Below, one piece after another: positions 8,170-16,320 of a stretch of 39,235 bases of DNA. This stretch comes from Planctomycetia bacterium (GTDB taxonomy: Bacteria; Planctomycetota; Planctomycetia; Pirellulales; UBA1268): assembly GCA_009924545.1 (NCBI GenBank), contig RFRL01000007.1:1-39235 (forward strand), in the 5' to 3' direction. Below the pieces are notes generated by a model. It was not told the DNA's origin, searched no databases, and saw only the letters and a program-made list of their open reading frames with translations. The position numbers and the translations under genes are program-made. The first letter of the stretch is position 1. Every line of letters begins with the position of its first letter.

Positions 8170-9216
8170 ATGACATCGTTGCGGCTGTCGTCCGGCATCG
8201 GCAGTCGGTGCGTCTGGCACGCACGGCACGCCGTCGCAGTCATCGCCCTGGTGTTCGGTGGCACGTGCTGCGGCGCGGCCGAACGTCCCGGCCCGGTTCC
8301 CGCCCCGGCCAATCCGCTGCGACCCACGCAGACGCCGGAGCCCCGACCGGCGACGCACGCGGCCACCCACACGGTGGCTCCCACGCCGCACCACGCCCAC
8401 CCGCCCCTCGATCCGGCCGACCCACTGCCGTTGCCCGACCATCTCCTCGGTCCCGACCTGACGGGACAGAGCGAGGCCGAGGCGCTCCGCAAGAGTCACG
8501 GCTGCGTGACCTGCCATGCCGGCGTCGGCGACATGCACCGCAGCCCGGCGGTGCGCCTCGGGTGCACCGATTGCCATGGCGGCAACGCCGATGCGTTCAC
8601 CAAGCAGGCCGCCCACGTCCACCCGGAGGAGTGCGAGAGCTGGACCGGGTCGGCCAACCCGGTCCGCAGTTACACGCTCCTCAACCACGAATCGCCGGAG
8701 TTCGTCCGTTTCGTGAATCCGGGCGACCTGCGCGTCGCCCACCAGGCCTGCGGCGGCTGCCACGCGCCGATCGTGCTCCAGGTGCGGAAGAGCATGATGA
8801 CCCACGGCTGCATGCTGTGGGGCGCGGCGCTCTACAACAACGGTGCGGTCCCTTCCAAACAAGCGCTGTTCGGTGAAAGCTACAGCACCGAGGGTGTCAG
8901 CCAGCGGTTGCAGACGGTGCCCGCGCCGACGGCCGACGAGATCGACCGGCAAGCCGTCCTCCGCTACCTCGATCCACTCCCGCGTTTCGAGCGCTCGCAG
9001 CCGGGCAACATCCTGCGGATCTTCGAACGCGGCGGCCGGTTCCGCCCCGAGGTGGGCAATCCCGAGCGCCTCGAGGAGCCGGGGCGGCCGCGCACCCGGC
9101 TGGCGAACCGCGGCCTGGGCACCGAGAACCGCACCGACCCGGTGTTCGTCGGGCTGACGAAGGCGCCTCTTCGATCCCACGCTCAACTTCCTCGGGACCA
9201 ACGACCAGCCGGGTGA
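8170..9216 (+). CDS. Multihaem cytochrome c with LVIVD propeller, N-terminal part before a frameshift
   Basis: This is the first third of one long gene that continues in another frame from about 9165. The start at ATG 8170 has GGAGG seven bases upstream. An N-terminal hydrophobic segment (AVAVIALVFGGTCCGAA) is probably a signal peptide or lipoprotein signal. A Pro/His/Thr-rich linker follows (about 40-95), then three c-type haem sites at about residues 112 (CVTCH), 132 (CTDCH) and 194 (CGGCH). Up to VFVGLTKA at about 9165 the product looks intact; beyond that the frame reads unrelated residues and stops at 9216. Removing one base in the run gcgcctc near 9163-9169 would join KA to LFDPTLNFLG in the next frame. 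The native protein would be about 1348 residues with ten haems. Confidence 0.8.
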   Translation: MTSLRLSSGIGSRCVWHARHAVAVIALVFGGTCCGAAERPGPVPAPANPLRPTQTPEPRPATHAATHTVAPTPHHAHPPLDPADPLPLPDHLLGPDLTGQSEAEALRKSHGCVTCHAGVGDMHRSPAVRLGCTDCHGGNADAFTKQAAHVHPEECESWTGSANPVRSYTLLNHESPEFVRFVNPGDLRVAHQACGGCHAPIVLQVRKSMMTHGCMLWGAALYNNGAVPSKQALFGESYSTEGVSQRLQTVPAPTADEIDRQAVLRYLDPLPRFERSQPGNILRIFERGGRFRPEVGNPERLEEPGRPRTRLANRGLGTENRTDPVFVGLTKAPLRSHAQLPRDQRPAG

Positions 9217-12200
9217 CTACCGCTCCAGCGGCTGCACCGGCTGCCACGTGGTCTATGCCAACGACCGCTCGCCCGTGCACTCCGGGCCCTACGCCCGCTA
9301 CGGCAACCGGGGGGAGAGCTTTTCCCCCGATCCGACGATCCCCAAGGGGGAAAGCGGACACCCGATCCACCACCAGTTCGCACCCGGCAACGGCATTCCC
9401 ACCAGCCAGTGCATGATCTGCCACATCCATCCCGGCACGACGGTGATGAACAGCTACGTCGGCTACATGTGGTGGGACGAGGAGACCGACGCCGAGCTCA
9501 TTTATCCGGCGCAGCAGCGCTCCCCGGGCTCCGAGGAGAAGCTCGCCGTCCAGTTCCGCAATCCCAACCAGTCGGCGGCCAAGAGCCTGCTCGCCGATCC
9601 CGAGTTCGTCGCCAACCTCACCGACCTCAACGACCGCACGCAGCAGACCCAGTTCGCCGATTTCCACGGCCACGGGTGGGCGTTCCGCGCGGTGTTCAAG
9701 CACGACCGCAAGGGGAACCTCCTCGACCACCGCGGAGAGCCGGTGGCCGATGCCGGCAACGCCGCCCTCCGCGCCGCCGTGCAGATGCCGGAAAAAATCC
9801 GCGAGGTCTACCGCGGTGCCGACGGCAAGGGGCCCGACGCCATCCGCCGCGCCGAGGCGGCCGTGGCCCACGAGCGCGACGGCCTCCCGGTGCATCTCCT
9901 CGACATCCACATGGAGCGCGGGATGCACTGCATCGACTGCCATTTCATCCAGGACATGCACGGCAACACGAAGCTCTACGGCGAGGTCCGGGCGGCCATC
10001 GAAATCACTTGCATCGACTGCCACGGAACGGTCGACCGCGTGGCCACGCTCCGCACCAGCGGTCCGGCGTCGATCACCTCGAGCCCCGAGGGGGGGCGCG
10101 ACCTGCGCACGCTGCGGACGCCGTCGGGCAAGCGCCGGTTCGTCAAGGAGGGGGGGCGGATCTACCAGAACTCGATGGTCGAAGAGGATCTCACCTGGGA
10201 GATCGTCCAGACCAAGGCCACCGTCGATCCCCGCAGCGACCACTACAACGCCCTCTCCGCCTTCGCCAAGACGGTCCGCGTCGCGGAGGACGGGCAGATG
10301 GAGTGGGGCGGCGACGTGGCCCCCGAATCCTGCGCCCACCGCAACGACCTGATGAGCTGCATCGCCTGTCACAGCTCGTGGAACCCGAGTTGCTTCGGTT
10401 GCCACCTCGTGCAGCGCGCCAACCAGAAGGCCCCGGCGCTGCACGACGAAGGCGACGTCTCGCGGAACCTCACCTCCTACAACTTCCAGACGCTTCGCGA
10501 CGACGTCTACATGCTGGCCCGCGACGGCAACGCCACCGGGAACCGGATCAATCCGTCACGGTCAAGCTGCGCCATCCACGTCGGCTCCTACAACAACCTC
10601 CGCGAGTCGGTCTACGTTCAGCAGCAGACGATCTCGGCCGAGGGCTTCAGCGGCATCGCCTTCAGCACGAACGTGCCCCACACCGTGCGCGGCGGTCCGC
10701 GGCGCGACGCCTCCACCGACTTCGGGCAGCTCCGGGCCGGTACGCACGAGACCAAGATGTGCACCGACTGCCATCTCGCCAAAGCCGACGACAACAACGC
10801 CGTCGTCGCCCAGCTCCTCATGCAGGGCACCAACTACACCAATTTCATCGGCCGCTATGCCTGGCTGGGGATGGGCACCGGCGGGCTGGCCGGCGTGGTG
10901 GTGACCGAGCAGGACGAGCCGCAGACGGTGATCGGCAGCGGCTTCCACCGCATCGCCTACCCCGACGACTTCCGGAAGCACGTCGCGGCCGACGGCATGC
11001 TCCAGCACGCCTCCCACCACGCCGCCGCCGACATCGGCCAGCGGATCCTCAATCCGCTCAAGACGCGCGAGGTACTCCAGGTGCAGGCCCGGGGCGAGTA
11101 TCTCTACGCCGCGTGCGGAGCCGACGGACTGCGCGTCTACGACATCGCGTTCATCGACAACAAGGGCTTCTCGCAGCGGATCACCACGGCGCCGGTGTCG
11201 CCGCTGGGCCAGCAGTTCTACGTGAAGACCGCCTACGCCACCGCCGTCGCCGCCCCGGCGACCACCGCCCCCGACCCGACGCGGACCCACGACCCGGCCA
11301 ACTTCGAGGGGAGTGTCCACGAGCTCTACGCCTATCTCTACGTCACCGACCTCGAGGAGGGGCTGATCCTCGTCGGCGCCGGCACGCTCCTCGACGGCAA
11401 CCCGCTCAACAATTTCCTCGAGCGCGCCCTGACCTGGAACCCCGGCGGGCTCCTCACCGGGGCCCGGAGCATCACGATCGCCGGCGAGCAGGCCTGGATC
11501 TGCTGCAACGCCGGCATCGTCGTGGTGTCGCTCGCCAAGCCGAAATGCCCCGAGGTGCTGGCGGTGATTCCGGCGCCCGAGGTGATCGAGCCGCGCTCGG
11601 TGGCGATCCAGTTTCGGCATGCCTTCGTCTGCGACGCCGAGGGGCTCAAGACCTTCGACATCAGCGACCCCTGTGCCCCAGTCCGGCTGGCCACCGTGCC
11701 GCTCCCCCGGGCGAACTCCGTCTACGTGGCGCGGACCTACGCCTACGTGGCCGGTGGCCCCCAGGGGCTGGTGATCGTCGACGTGGAGAAGCCGGCCGCC
11801 CCGTTCATCGACCAGGTCTTCGACGCGGGTGGCTGCATCGACGATGCCCGTGACGTCAAGCTGGGGATCACCTACGTCAGCCAGTTCGCCTACGTGGCCG
11901 ACGGGGCCAACGGCCTGCGCGTGATCCAGCTCACGTCCCCCGACACGCCCGGCAACGTTGGCTTCAGCCCACGCCCCACGCCGGAGCTCGTGGCGACCTA
12001 TCCCGTGACGAAGGGGGGCGTCGCGCTGTCGGTGTCGGAGGGGGTCGACCGCGACCGGGCGGTGGACGAGTCGGGCAATCAACTCTCGGTGTTCGGCCGC
12101 GTCGGTGCCCGACCGTTCAACCGTGAGGAGCAGGAGAAGATGTGGAAGCGCGAGGGCAAGCCCTGGAAGGTGAGCGACGATCCCTTCGATGCCGAGCTTT

Positions 12201-12217
12201 ACCGGGCTGTGCGCTGA
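9170..12217 (+). CDS. Multihaem cytochrome c with LVIVD propeller, C-terminal part after a frameshift
   Basis: This continues the cytochrome begun at 8170, in the next frame. In-frame haem motifs are CTGCH, CMICH, CIDCH (twice), CIACH, CFGCH and CTDCH, which with the three upstream sites makes ten. From about 11,080 the haems stop and a beta-propeller-like region of LVIVD-type repeats begins (LYAACGADGLRVYDI, AYVAGGPQGLVIVDV and AYVADGANGLRVIQL are clear copies). LVIVD repeats are known from bacterial surface proteins. The combination suggests an exported electron carrier with a binding platform at its C-terminus, perhaps on the cell surface. On its own this part lacks a signal peptide and a good start (the first in-frame start is GTG 9248), so if the frameshift is real the gene is probably non-functional; otherwise it is a sequence error. 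Confidence 0.82.
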   Translation, partial: FDPTLNFLGTNDQPGDYRSSGCTGCHVVYANDRSPVHSGPYARYGNRGESFSPDPTIPKGESGHPIHHQFAPGNGIPTSQCMICHIHPGTTVMNSYVGYMWWDEETDAELIYPAQQRSPGSEEKLAVQFRNPNQSAAKSLLADPEFVANLTDLNDRTQQTQFADFHGHGWAFRAVFKHDRKGNLLDHRGEPVADAGNAALRAAVQMPEKIREVYRGADGKGPDAIRRAEAAVAHERDGLPVHLLDIHMERGMHCIDCHFIQDMHGNTKLYGEVRAAIEITCIDCHGTVDRVATLRTSGPASITSSPEGGRDLRTLRTPSGKRRFVKEGGRIYQNSMVEEDLTWEIVQTKATVDPRSDHYNALSAFAKTVRVAEDGQMEWGGDVAPESCAHRNDLMSCIACHSSWNPSCFGCHLVQRANQKAPALHDEGDVSRNLTSYNFQTLRDDVYMLARDGNATGNRINPSRSSCAIHVGSYNNLRESVYVQQQTISAEGFSGIAFSTNVPHTVRGGPRRDASTDFGQLRAGTHETKMCTDCHLAKADDNNAVVAQLLMQGTNYTNFIGRYAWLGMGTGGLAGVVVTEQDEPQTVIGSGFHRIAYPDDFRKHVAADGMLQHASHHAAADIGQRILNPLKTREVLQVQARGEYLYAACGADGLRVYDIAFIDNKGFSQRITTAPVSPLGQQFYVKTAYATAVAAPATTAPDPTRTHDPANFEGSVHELYAYLYVTDLEEGLILVGAGTLLDGNPLNNFLERALTWNPGGLLTGARSITIAGEQAWICCNAGIVVVSLAKPKCPEVLAVIPAPEVIEPRSVAIQFRHAFVCDAEGLKTFDISDPCAPVRLATVPLPRANSVYVARTYAYVAGGPQGLVIVDVEKPAAPFIDQVFDAGGCIDDARDVKLGITYVSQFAYVADGANGLRVIQLTSPDTPGNVGFSPRPTPELVATYPVTKGGVALSVSEGVDRDRAVDESGNQLSVFGRVGARPFNREEQEKMWKREGKPWKVSDDPFDAELYRAVR

Positions 12218-12298
12218 CAGGGCGCCGCCACGGTCAGCGGATCCGCCCGGGGTGGTCCAGCGTGAGGCAGCGCCGTGCGAGGATCGACCGAACAGCCC

Positions 12299-12393
12299 GT
12301 GGACAAAGTCCCTCCGTGGCCTTTGTCCACGCGAAAACCTCCAGTTTTCACGGGACCCGCGCTCCCGGCACCTCGTCCCTGACGTGCCGGGAG
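12299..12393. repeat. Three consecutive hairpins in a 404-base gap
   Basis: The gap 12218-12621 has no supported gene. It holds three inverted repeats in a row. The first is GTGGACAAAG/CTTTGTCCAC (12299-12308 and 12321-12330) with a 12-base loop. The second is GAAAAC/GTTTTC (12333-12338 and 12344-12349) with a 5-base loop. The third is CTCCCGGCAC/GTGCCGGGAG (12362-12371 and 12384-12393), again with a 12-base loop. The first and third have perfect 10-bp stems, and both loops contain TCCCT. The series follows the cytochrome gene by about 80 bases and precedes the protease gene's promoter region. It could be a terminator array, a structured leader or a small RNA; no T tract is obvious. Confidence 0.6.
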
Positions 12394-12509
12394 CCTGTTG
12401 ATCCACAGCCTGCCAAGAACCCCCGCTCGCGCCGCGAAGTCGCGTGCCCGTCCGCGTGCCGACCCACCCGGTGATCCCGGGCCCCCGGCCCGGCGGTCCG
12501 AGCGGGCGA

Positions 12510-12538
12510 TTGGTCGGCCGCCGACGGGAAGGTATCCT
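12510..12538 (+). promoter_or_regulatory. Candidate promoter for the SppA-like protease gene
   Basis: TTGGTC (3 of 6) and TATCCT (4 of 6) are separated by 17 bases, with a predicted start about 75 bases before ATG 12622. The boxes are weak individually, but the spacing and position are right. Confidence 0.3.
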
Positions 12539-12621
12539 TCACCCAGGGGTTTCCGCGGACACCCGTGGCGGTCCGGTGGGGAACACGCCTGTCCGGTGAG
12601 AACACCAAGGCAAGGTGCAAG

Positions 12622-14613
12622 ATGATCGCACGCTCCATGTCGGCAATGTCGGCGGTCCGCTGCGGATTCGCCCTGGTCGCCCTTCTCGGTCTGCAGGTCG
12701 CCGTCCGCGGCGACGAACCCCCTGCCGCTGCGGCCGTGACTGAAGCGCCGCCAGCGGAGGCGAAGCCCGCCGAGGAGAAGAAGCCCGCGCCCGAGAAGGC
12801 TCCTGAGCCGGAAAAGAAAGCGGAGCCCGAGCAGAAGCCGGAGCCGGAGAAGAAAGACGCCAAGAAGGAGACCGAGGCGAAGCCCGAGGCGCCCAAGCAG
12901 CAGATCCAGGTGGTGGCCCTGGCGGGGACCTACGTCGACCTCGTCGGCCCCACGGAGATCGACCCCACGATGCTGCTCCTCGGGAGCGGACCGGGCAAGC
13001 GGAAGAGCTTCTACAAACTCTGCGACTTCCTCGAGGAACTGGGGAAAAACGCGAAGGTGACCCATGTCGTCTTCGACCTCTCCGATGGCTCCCTCGACCT
13101 CAATCTCGCCCAACTCGACGAGTTGTTGCGGCGGATCGGTCGCCTCAAGGCCAGCGGGAAGAAACTCGCCGCCTGGCTGGAGAACGCCTCCCCGGCCCAT
13201 CTCGTCGTGGCTGCGGCCTGCGATCACGTCGCCATGGCCGACTTCGGTGGCGTCGACATGCCCTCGAAGACCATGCAGTCGATCTTTTACCGGGACGCCA
13301 TGGACCTGTTCGGCGTGAAGGCCTCCGTGGTGCGCGCCGGCAATTTCAAGGGCGCGGTCGAGCCCTACGTGAACTCGGCGATGAGCGAGCACCTCAAGCA
13401 GCACTACCTCGACATGCTGGCGACGATGAACGACGCCGAGGTGTCGATGATCGCCAAGGGCCGCGGCCTCACGACCGACAAGGTGCGCGCCCTCCAAAAG
13501 GATCGCGTCCTGCTTCCCGCCGAGGCGGTGGCCGCCGGTCTGGTCGACGAACTGGCCCCGTACGGATCGCTCAAGGCGACGATGAACCGCTGGGTGGGCG
13601 GCGACGCCGCCTGGATCGAGACCACGGCCAAGCCGAAGAAGGAGATGTCGTTCTTCGAGTTGATGGGGAAGGTGATGTCGGGGGGCGGGGCCGAGAAGAC
13701 GGCGCGCGTGGCCGACAACTCGATTGCCGTGATGCACCTCTCCGGGGCGATCGTCGACGGCAAGCAGGCCGCCGCGGGATCGATCGTGTCGGGCCCCACC
13801 GTCAAGGCGATCCAGGACATCGCCAAGGACGAGAAGATCAAGGGGGCAGTGGTGCGGATCAACTCCCCGGGCGGTTCCGCGACGGCCAGCGAGGCGATCC
13901 GCCAGGCGCTGGTGGAGTTGAAGGCGAAAAAGCCGACGATCGTCTCCATGGGCGACGTCGCGGCGTCGGGCGGCTACTGGGTGAGCTGCATCGGGGTGCC
14001 GGTGTACGCCGAGCGGGGCACCCTCACCGGATCGATCGGTGTCTTCTCCATGAAACTCAGCTTCGGGTCGCTGATGAAGCGGGTGGGCGTCCACGTGGAA
14101 AACATCGCCCTCGACGAGGCCGCCACCGCCTTCGCCCCCGACCGGGGGTGGAACGAGGACGATCAGGCCAAACTGCAGAAGACGATCGACGACGTCTACG
14201 GGAAGTTCCTCAAGCTGGTGAGCGAGTCACGCGGTATCCCGGTGGACAAACTCCACGACCTGGCCGGGGGCCGTGTGTGGTCGGGCACCCAGGCCAAGCA
14301 GGCTGGACTGGTGGACGAGATCGGCGGCCTCGACGACTGCCTCGCCGCCGTGGCGAAGAAGGCGGGCATCGAGAAGTATTCCGTGGTCCACCGCCCCACG
14401 GTCACGACCGGTCTCGACCTGTCGTCGTTGTTCGGCGATCCCGATGCAGGCGACATCCGGGCCCTCGGGTTGCCGGGCGAGGCGCTCTCGGCACTGCGCC
14501 GCCGCGGCCTCACGACGACCGTGCTCGACATCCTCCTCCGCGAAGGCCTCACGGGGGAGACCGGGCGGCCGACCGTGTGGGCGTTCGGGCCCGCGGAAAT
14601 CACGATTCGCTGA
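12622..14613 (+). CDS. sppA: Signal peptide peptidase, SppA type (S49 serine peptidase)
   Basis: This 663-residue exported or membrane-associated peptidase carries two S49 domains in tandem, as in the long SppA form. It has an N-terminal signal or anchor segment (about 11-28). A highly charged Pro/Glu/Lys/Ala linker (about 33-92) follows that is not part of the usual enzyme. The N-terminal domain carries Lys243 (GNFKGAVEPY), matching the general-base lysine of SppA. The C-terminal domain carries the nucleophile Ser449 in GDVAASGGYW, after the oxyanion-region VRINSPGGSA. The family cleaves leftover signal peptides in the membrane. The start at ATG 12622 has AAGGTG upstream. The linker probably spans the periplasm or cell wall. 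It is convergent with the cytochrome at 14654. Confidence 0.92.
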   Translation: MIARSMSAMSAVRCGFALVALLGLQVAVRGDEPPAAAAVTEAPPAEAKPAEEKKPAPEKAPEPEKKAEPEQKPEPEKKDAKKETEAKPEAPKQQIQVVALAGTYVDLVGPTEIDPTMLLLGSGPGKRKSFYKLCDFLEELGKNAKVTHVVFDLSDGSLDLNLAQLDELLRRIGRLKASGKKLAAWLENASPAHLVVAAACDHVAMADFGGVDMPSKTMQSIFYRDAMDLFGVKASVVRAGNFKGAVEPYVNSAMSEHLKQHYLDMLATMNDAEVSMIAKGRGLTTDKVRALQKDRVLLPAEAVAAGLVDELAPYGSLKATMNRWVGGDAAWIETTAKPKKEMSFFELMGKVMSGGGAEKTARVADNSIAVMHLSGAIVDGKQAAAGSIVSGPTVKAIQDIAKDEKIKGAVVRINSPGGSATASEAIRQALVELKAKKPTIVSMGDVAASGGYWVSCIGVPVYAERGTLTGSIGVFSMKLSFGSLMKRVGVHVENIALDEAATAFAPDRGWNEDDQAKLQKTIDDVYGKFLKLVSESRGIPVDKLHDLAGGRVWSGTQAKQAGLVDEIGGLDDCLAAVAKKAGIEKYSVVHRPTVTTGLDLSSLFGDPDAGDIRALGLPGEALSALRRRGLTTTVLDILLREGLTGETGRPTVWAFGPAEITIR

Positions 14614-14639
14614 ACGGGTGCGGCCGGTGAATGTGGCTT

Positions 14640-14660
14640 CCGCCGAGCCCGGCTCAGCGG
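14640..14660. terminator. Possible bidirectional terminator hairpin
   Basis: CCGCCGAGCC (14640-14649) can pair with GGCTCAGCGG (14651-14660) with one mismatch and a very short loop, in the 40-base gap between convergent genes. It overlaps the stop codon of the minus-strand cytochrome gene and has no T tract. Confidence 0.35.
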
Positions 14661-16282
14661 GGGACAGTCGTCGCCGGCAGCTCGAGCGGAACCGCGGCGC
14701 CGGGAACGGGGCGGAGCGGATTGGCCTGCGGTGCCGGGCTGGACCGCGGCGAAGTGGAAGCGCCAGGCCGGGCAGCGGGGAGGCGGAAGGCCTCGGTGGC
14801 CACGGCCGGGTCGAAGGCTGCCGCCGCGTCGAGCGACGAGCGCCAAAATGGGCTCGGGTCGTCGGGGCGGGGCGGAGGTCCCGGGATGCCGAGCCGCAGG
14901 GTGGTGTCCAGCCGGGCGCGCACGAGGTCGCGTTCGGCCGCTGTCCAGCCGTCCGCGTACCGGATCGCTTCGGAAAGCACCCAGCCCACCGGCCGGGCAC
15001 CGTCGAGATCGGTGCACCGCTCTCCCACCGTCCCCAGGACCGCGGCGATCTGTCGCTCCCGGGCGGGGAGACTGCCATCACGGCGGACCGCCGCAAGCGC
15101 GGCGATGGCCGCGTCGACCCGGGCCACCGCGTTGCCGGCGCCGGCGGGGCTGCGGAGGTCGTCGGGATGGCCGAAGGGACGGCCATTGAGGGCTGCCACC
15201 CACGGGGAGATGATGTCCTCGGCCGCGGTGGGCATCTCCGCCACCGCGAACGCTGCCTCCGCGAGTCGGCGTGGCCAACGCACGAGGCCGGGGCGGCCGG
15301 GGACGAGTCCGCCGTAGCCGACCTGCTGCCGCCGGCTCGGGAGCACGAGGTCGTGGTGGCAGGCCTGGCAGTCGTAGAGCGCCAGCTCCGGCCAGGCTGA
15401 ACCCGGCACGGCGGGCGCGGCGTCCGCCGTGCCGCCGGCGACTTCCGCCGCCTCCTGCACCAGGAATGCCGAGCGCTTCAGGGCCACCAGCGCCGCGATC
15501 AGGGAGCGGTGGGACGTACTCGCCGCCTCGGTGTGGTAGTCGTGGGTGGCGGCCAGCCCCTGGATGCGCTCCGATTTTTCCCACACCCGTTTCCAGTGCG
15601 GTCCCATCGCGGCGCTCGCTGCCTCGACCTCGAAGGCGCCCAGCGGAGGATGGCCCGCGGCATAGGCGGCATGGGGGACGACCCGGCCCGTGCGGGCATC
15701 ACCGAGGTGGCAGCCGAGGCAGTTCTCCGTCTTGCGGACGGGATCGCGCAGGTCGACCATGCCGAGACGGGCTTTGTCGGCCGCCGCGAGGAACCGCCAG
15801 TTGGCGTGGAGGTGCGGCTCGAAGTAACCGCTCCCCGGTCCATGGCAGGTTTCGCAACTGATACCGCCGTGGAGGAAGCGGTTGGACTCCTCGGGGATGG
15901 CCTCCTCGGGGGCCGGCTCTGCCGCAGGGTGGGTGTGGCAGGCGATGCAACTGGCCGTCGTGGCCGCCGTGATGCCCAGCGCCTCCTCCATCGCCCTGGT
16001 CCGCGGATTCGCCGGGAAGAGGGCGTCGTGGCGCCACGCGGTGCTGGTGGCGACGTCGCACCACTCGCTCTGTTCGCTGCGGTGGCAGCGCATGCACAAC
16101 TCCGCCCCCTTGTAGGTGAAGTCCGCGGGGGGCGTCTGCGGTACGGGCAGCGCATCGGGTGGAGCGCCACAGGCACCGGCGCCCGACACGGCCAGGGCCA
16201 CGATGGCGGCGCCGAGGGGCCGAAAAGGGCTGCCGGCGGCTCGGCGCTGCGTCGTGCCGGGATGGCGAGTCACCTGTCCCAT
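14654..16282 (-). CDS. Pentahaem cytochrome c, c554-like, copy A
   Basis: This 542-residue exported protein has five CXXCH sites: CMRCH (about residue 63), CIACH, CETCH, CLGCH and CQACH. The N-terminal segment GAAIVALAVSGAGACG is a signal peptide, possibly a lipoprotein signal (AGAC). The layout between haems recurs in two neighbours, at 16321 and 20756: GxxCExCHG, then W...DKA..GMVDLRDP...C..CHLGD, an AAGHPP..FE segment, HW, and WPE...YDCQACH. The spacing is reminiscent of the cytochrome c554/multihaem family. The C-terminal 180 residues have no haem and are helical and Pro-rich. ATG 16282 is set by a GGGAGGGGAG ribosome site. The gene follows the paralogue at 16321 on the same strand, 38 bases away, and the two are probably co-transcribed. 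Confidence 0.85.
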   Translation of the reverse strand: MGQVTRHPGTTQRRAAGSPFRPLGAAIVALAVSGAGACGAPPDALPVPQTPPADFTYKGAELCMRCHRSEQSEWCDVATSTAWRHDALFPANPRTRAMEEALGITAATTASCIACHTHPAAEPAPEEAIPEESNRFLHGGISCETCHGPGSGYFEPHLHANWRFLAAADKARLGMVDLRDPVRKTENCLGCHLGDARTGRVVPHAAYAAGHPPLGAFEVEAASAAMGPHWKRVWEKSERIQGLAATHDYHTEAASTSHRSLIAALVALKRSAFLVQEAAEVAGGTADAAPAVPGSAWPELALYDCQACHHDLVLPSRRQQVGYGGLVPGRPGLVRWPRRLAEAAFAVAEMPTAAEDIISPWVAALNGRPFGHPDDLRSPAGAGNAVARVDAAIAALAAVRRDGSLPARERQIAAVLGTVGERCTDLDGARPVGWVLSEAIRYADGWTAAERDLVRARLDTTLRLGIPGPPPRPDDPSPFWRSSLDAAAAFDPAVATEAFRLPAARPGASTSPRSSPAPQANPLRPVPGAAVPLELPATTVPR

Positions 16283-16320
16283 CCGCTCCCCTCCCGGAGG
16301 AAAACCGCGTGCCCAAGGCG

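Noticed and set aside
9155-9220. Programmed +1 frameshifting in the decahaem gene
   Set aside because: There is no recognised slippery sequence or stimulatory structure here; an error or mutation is simpler.
12199-14094. A 631-codon minus-strand frame across the SppA gene
   Set aside because: It is antisense to an SppA gene with both catalytic residues and has no motif of its own.
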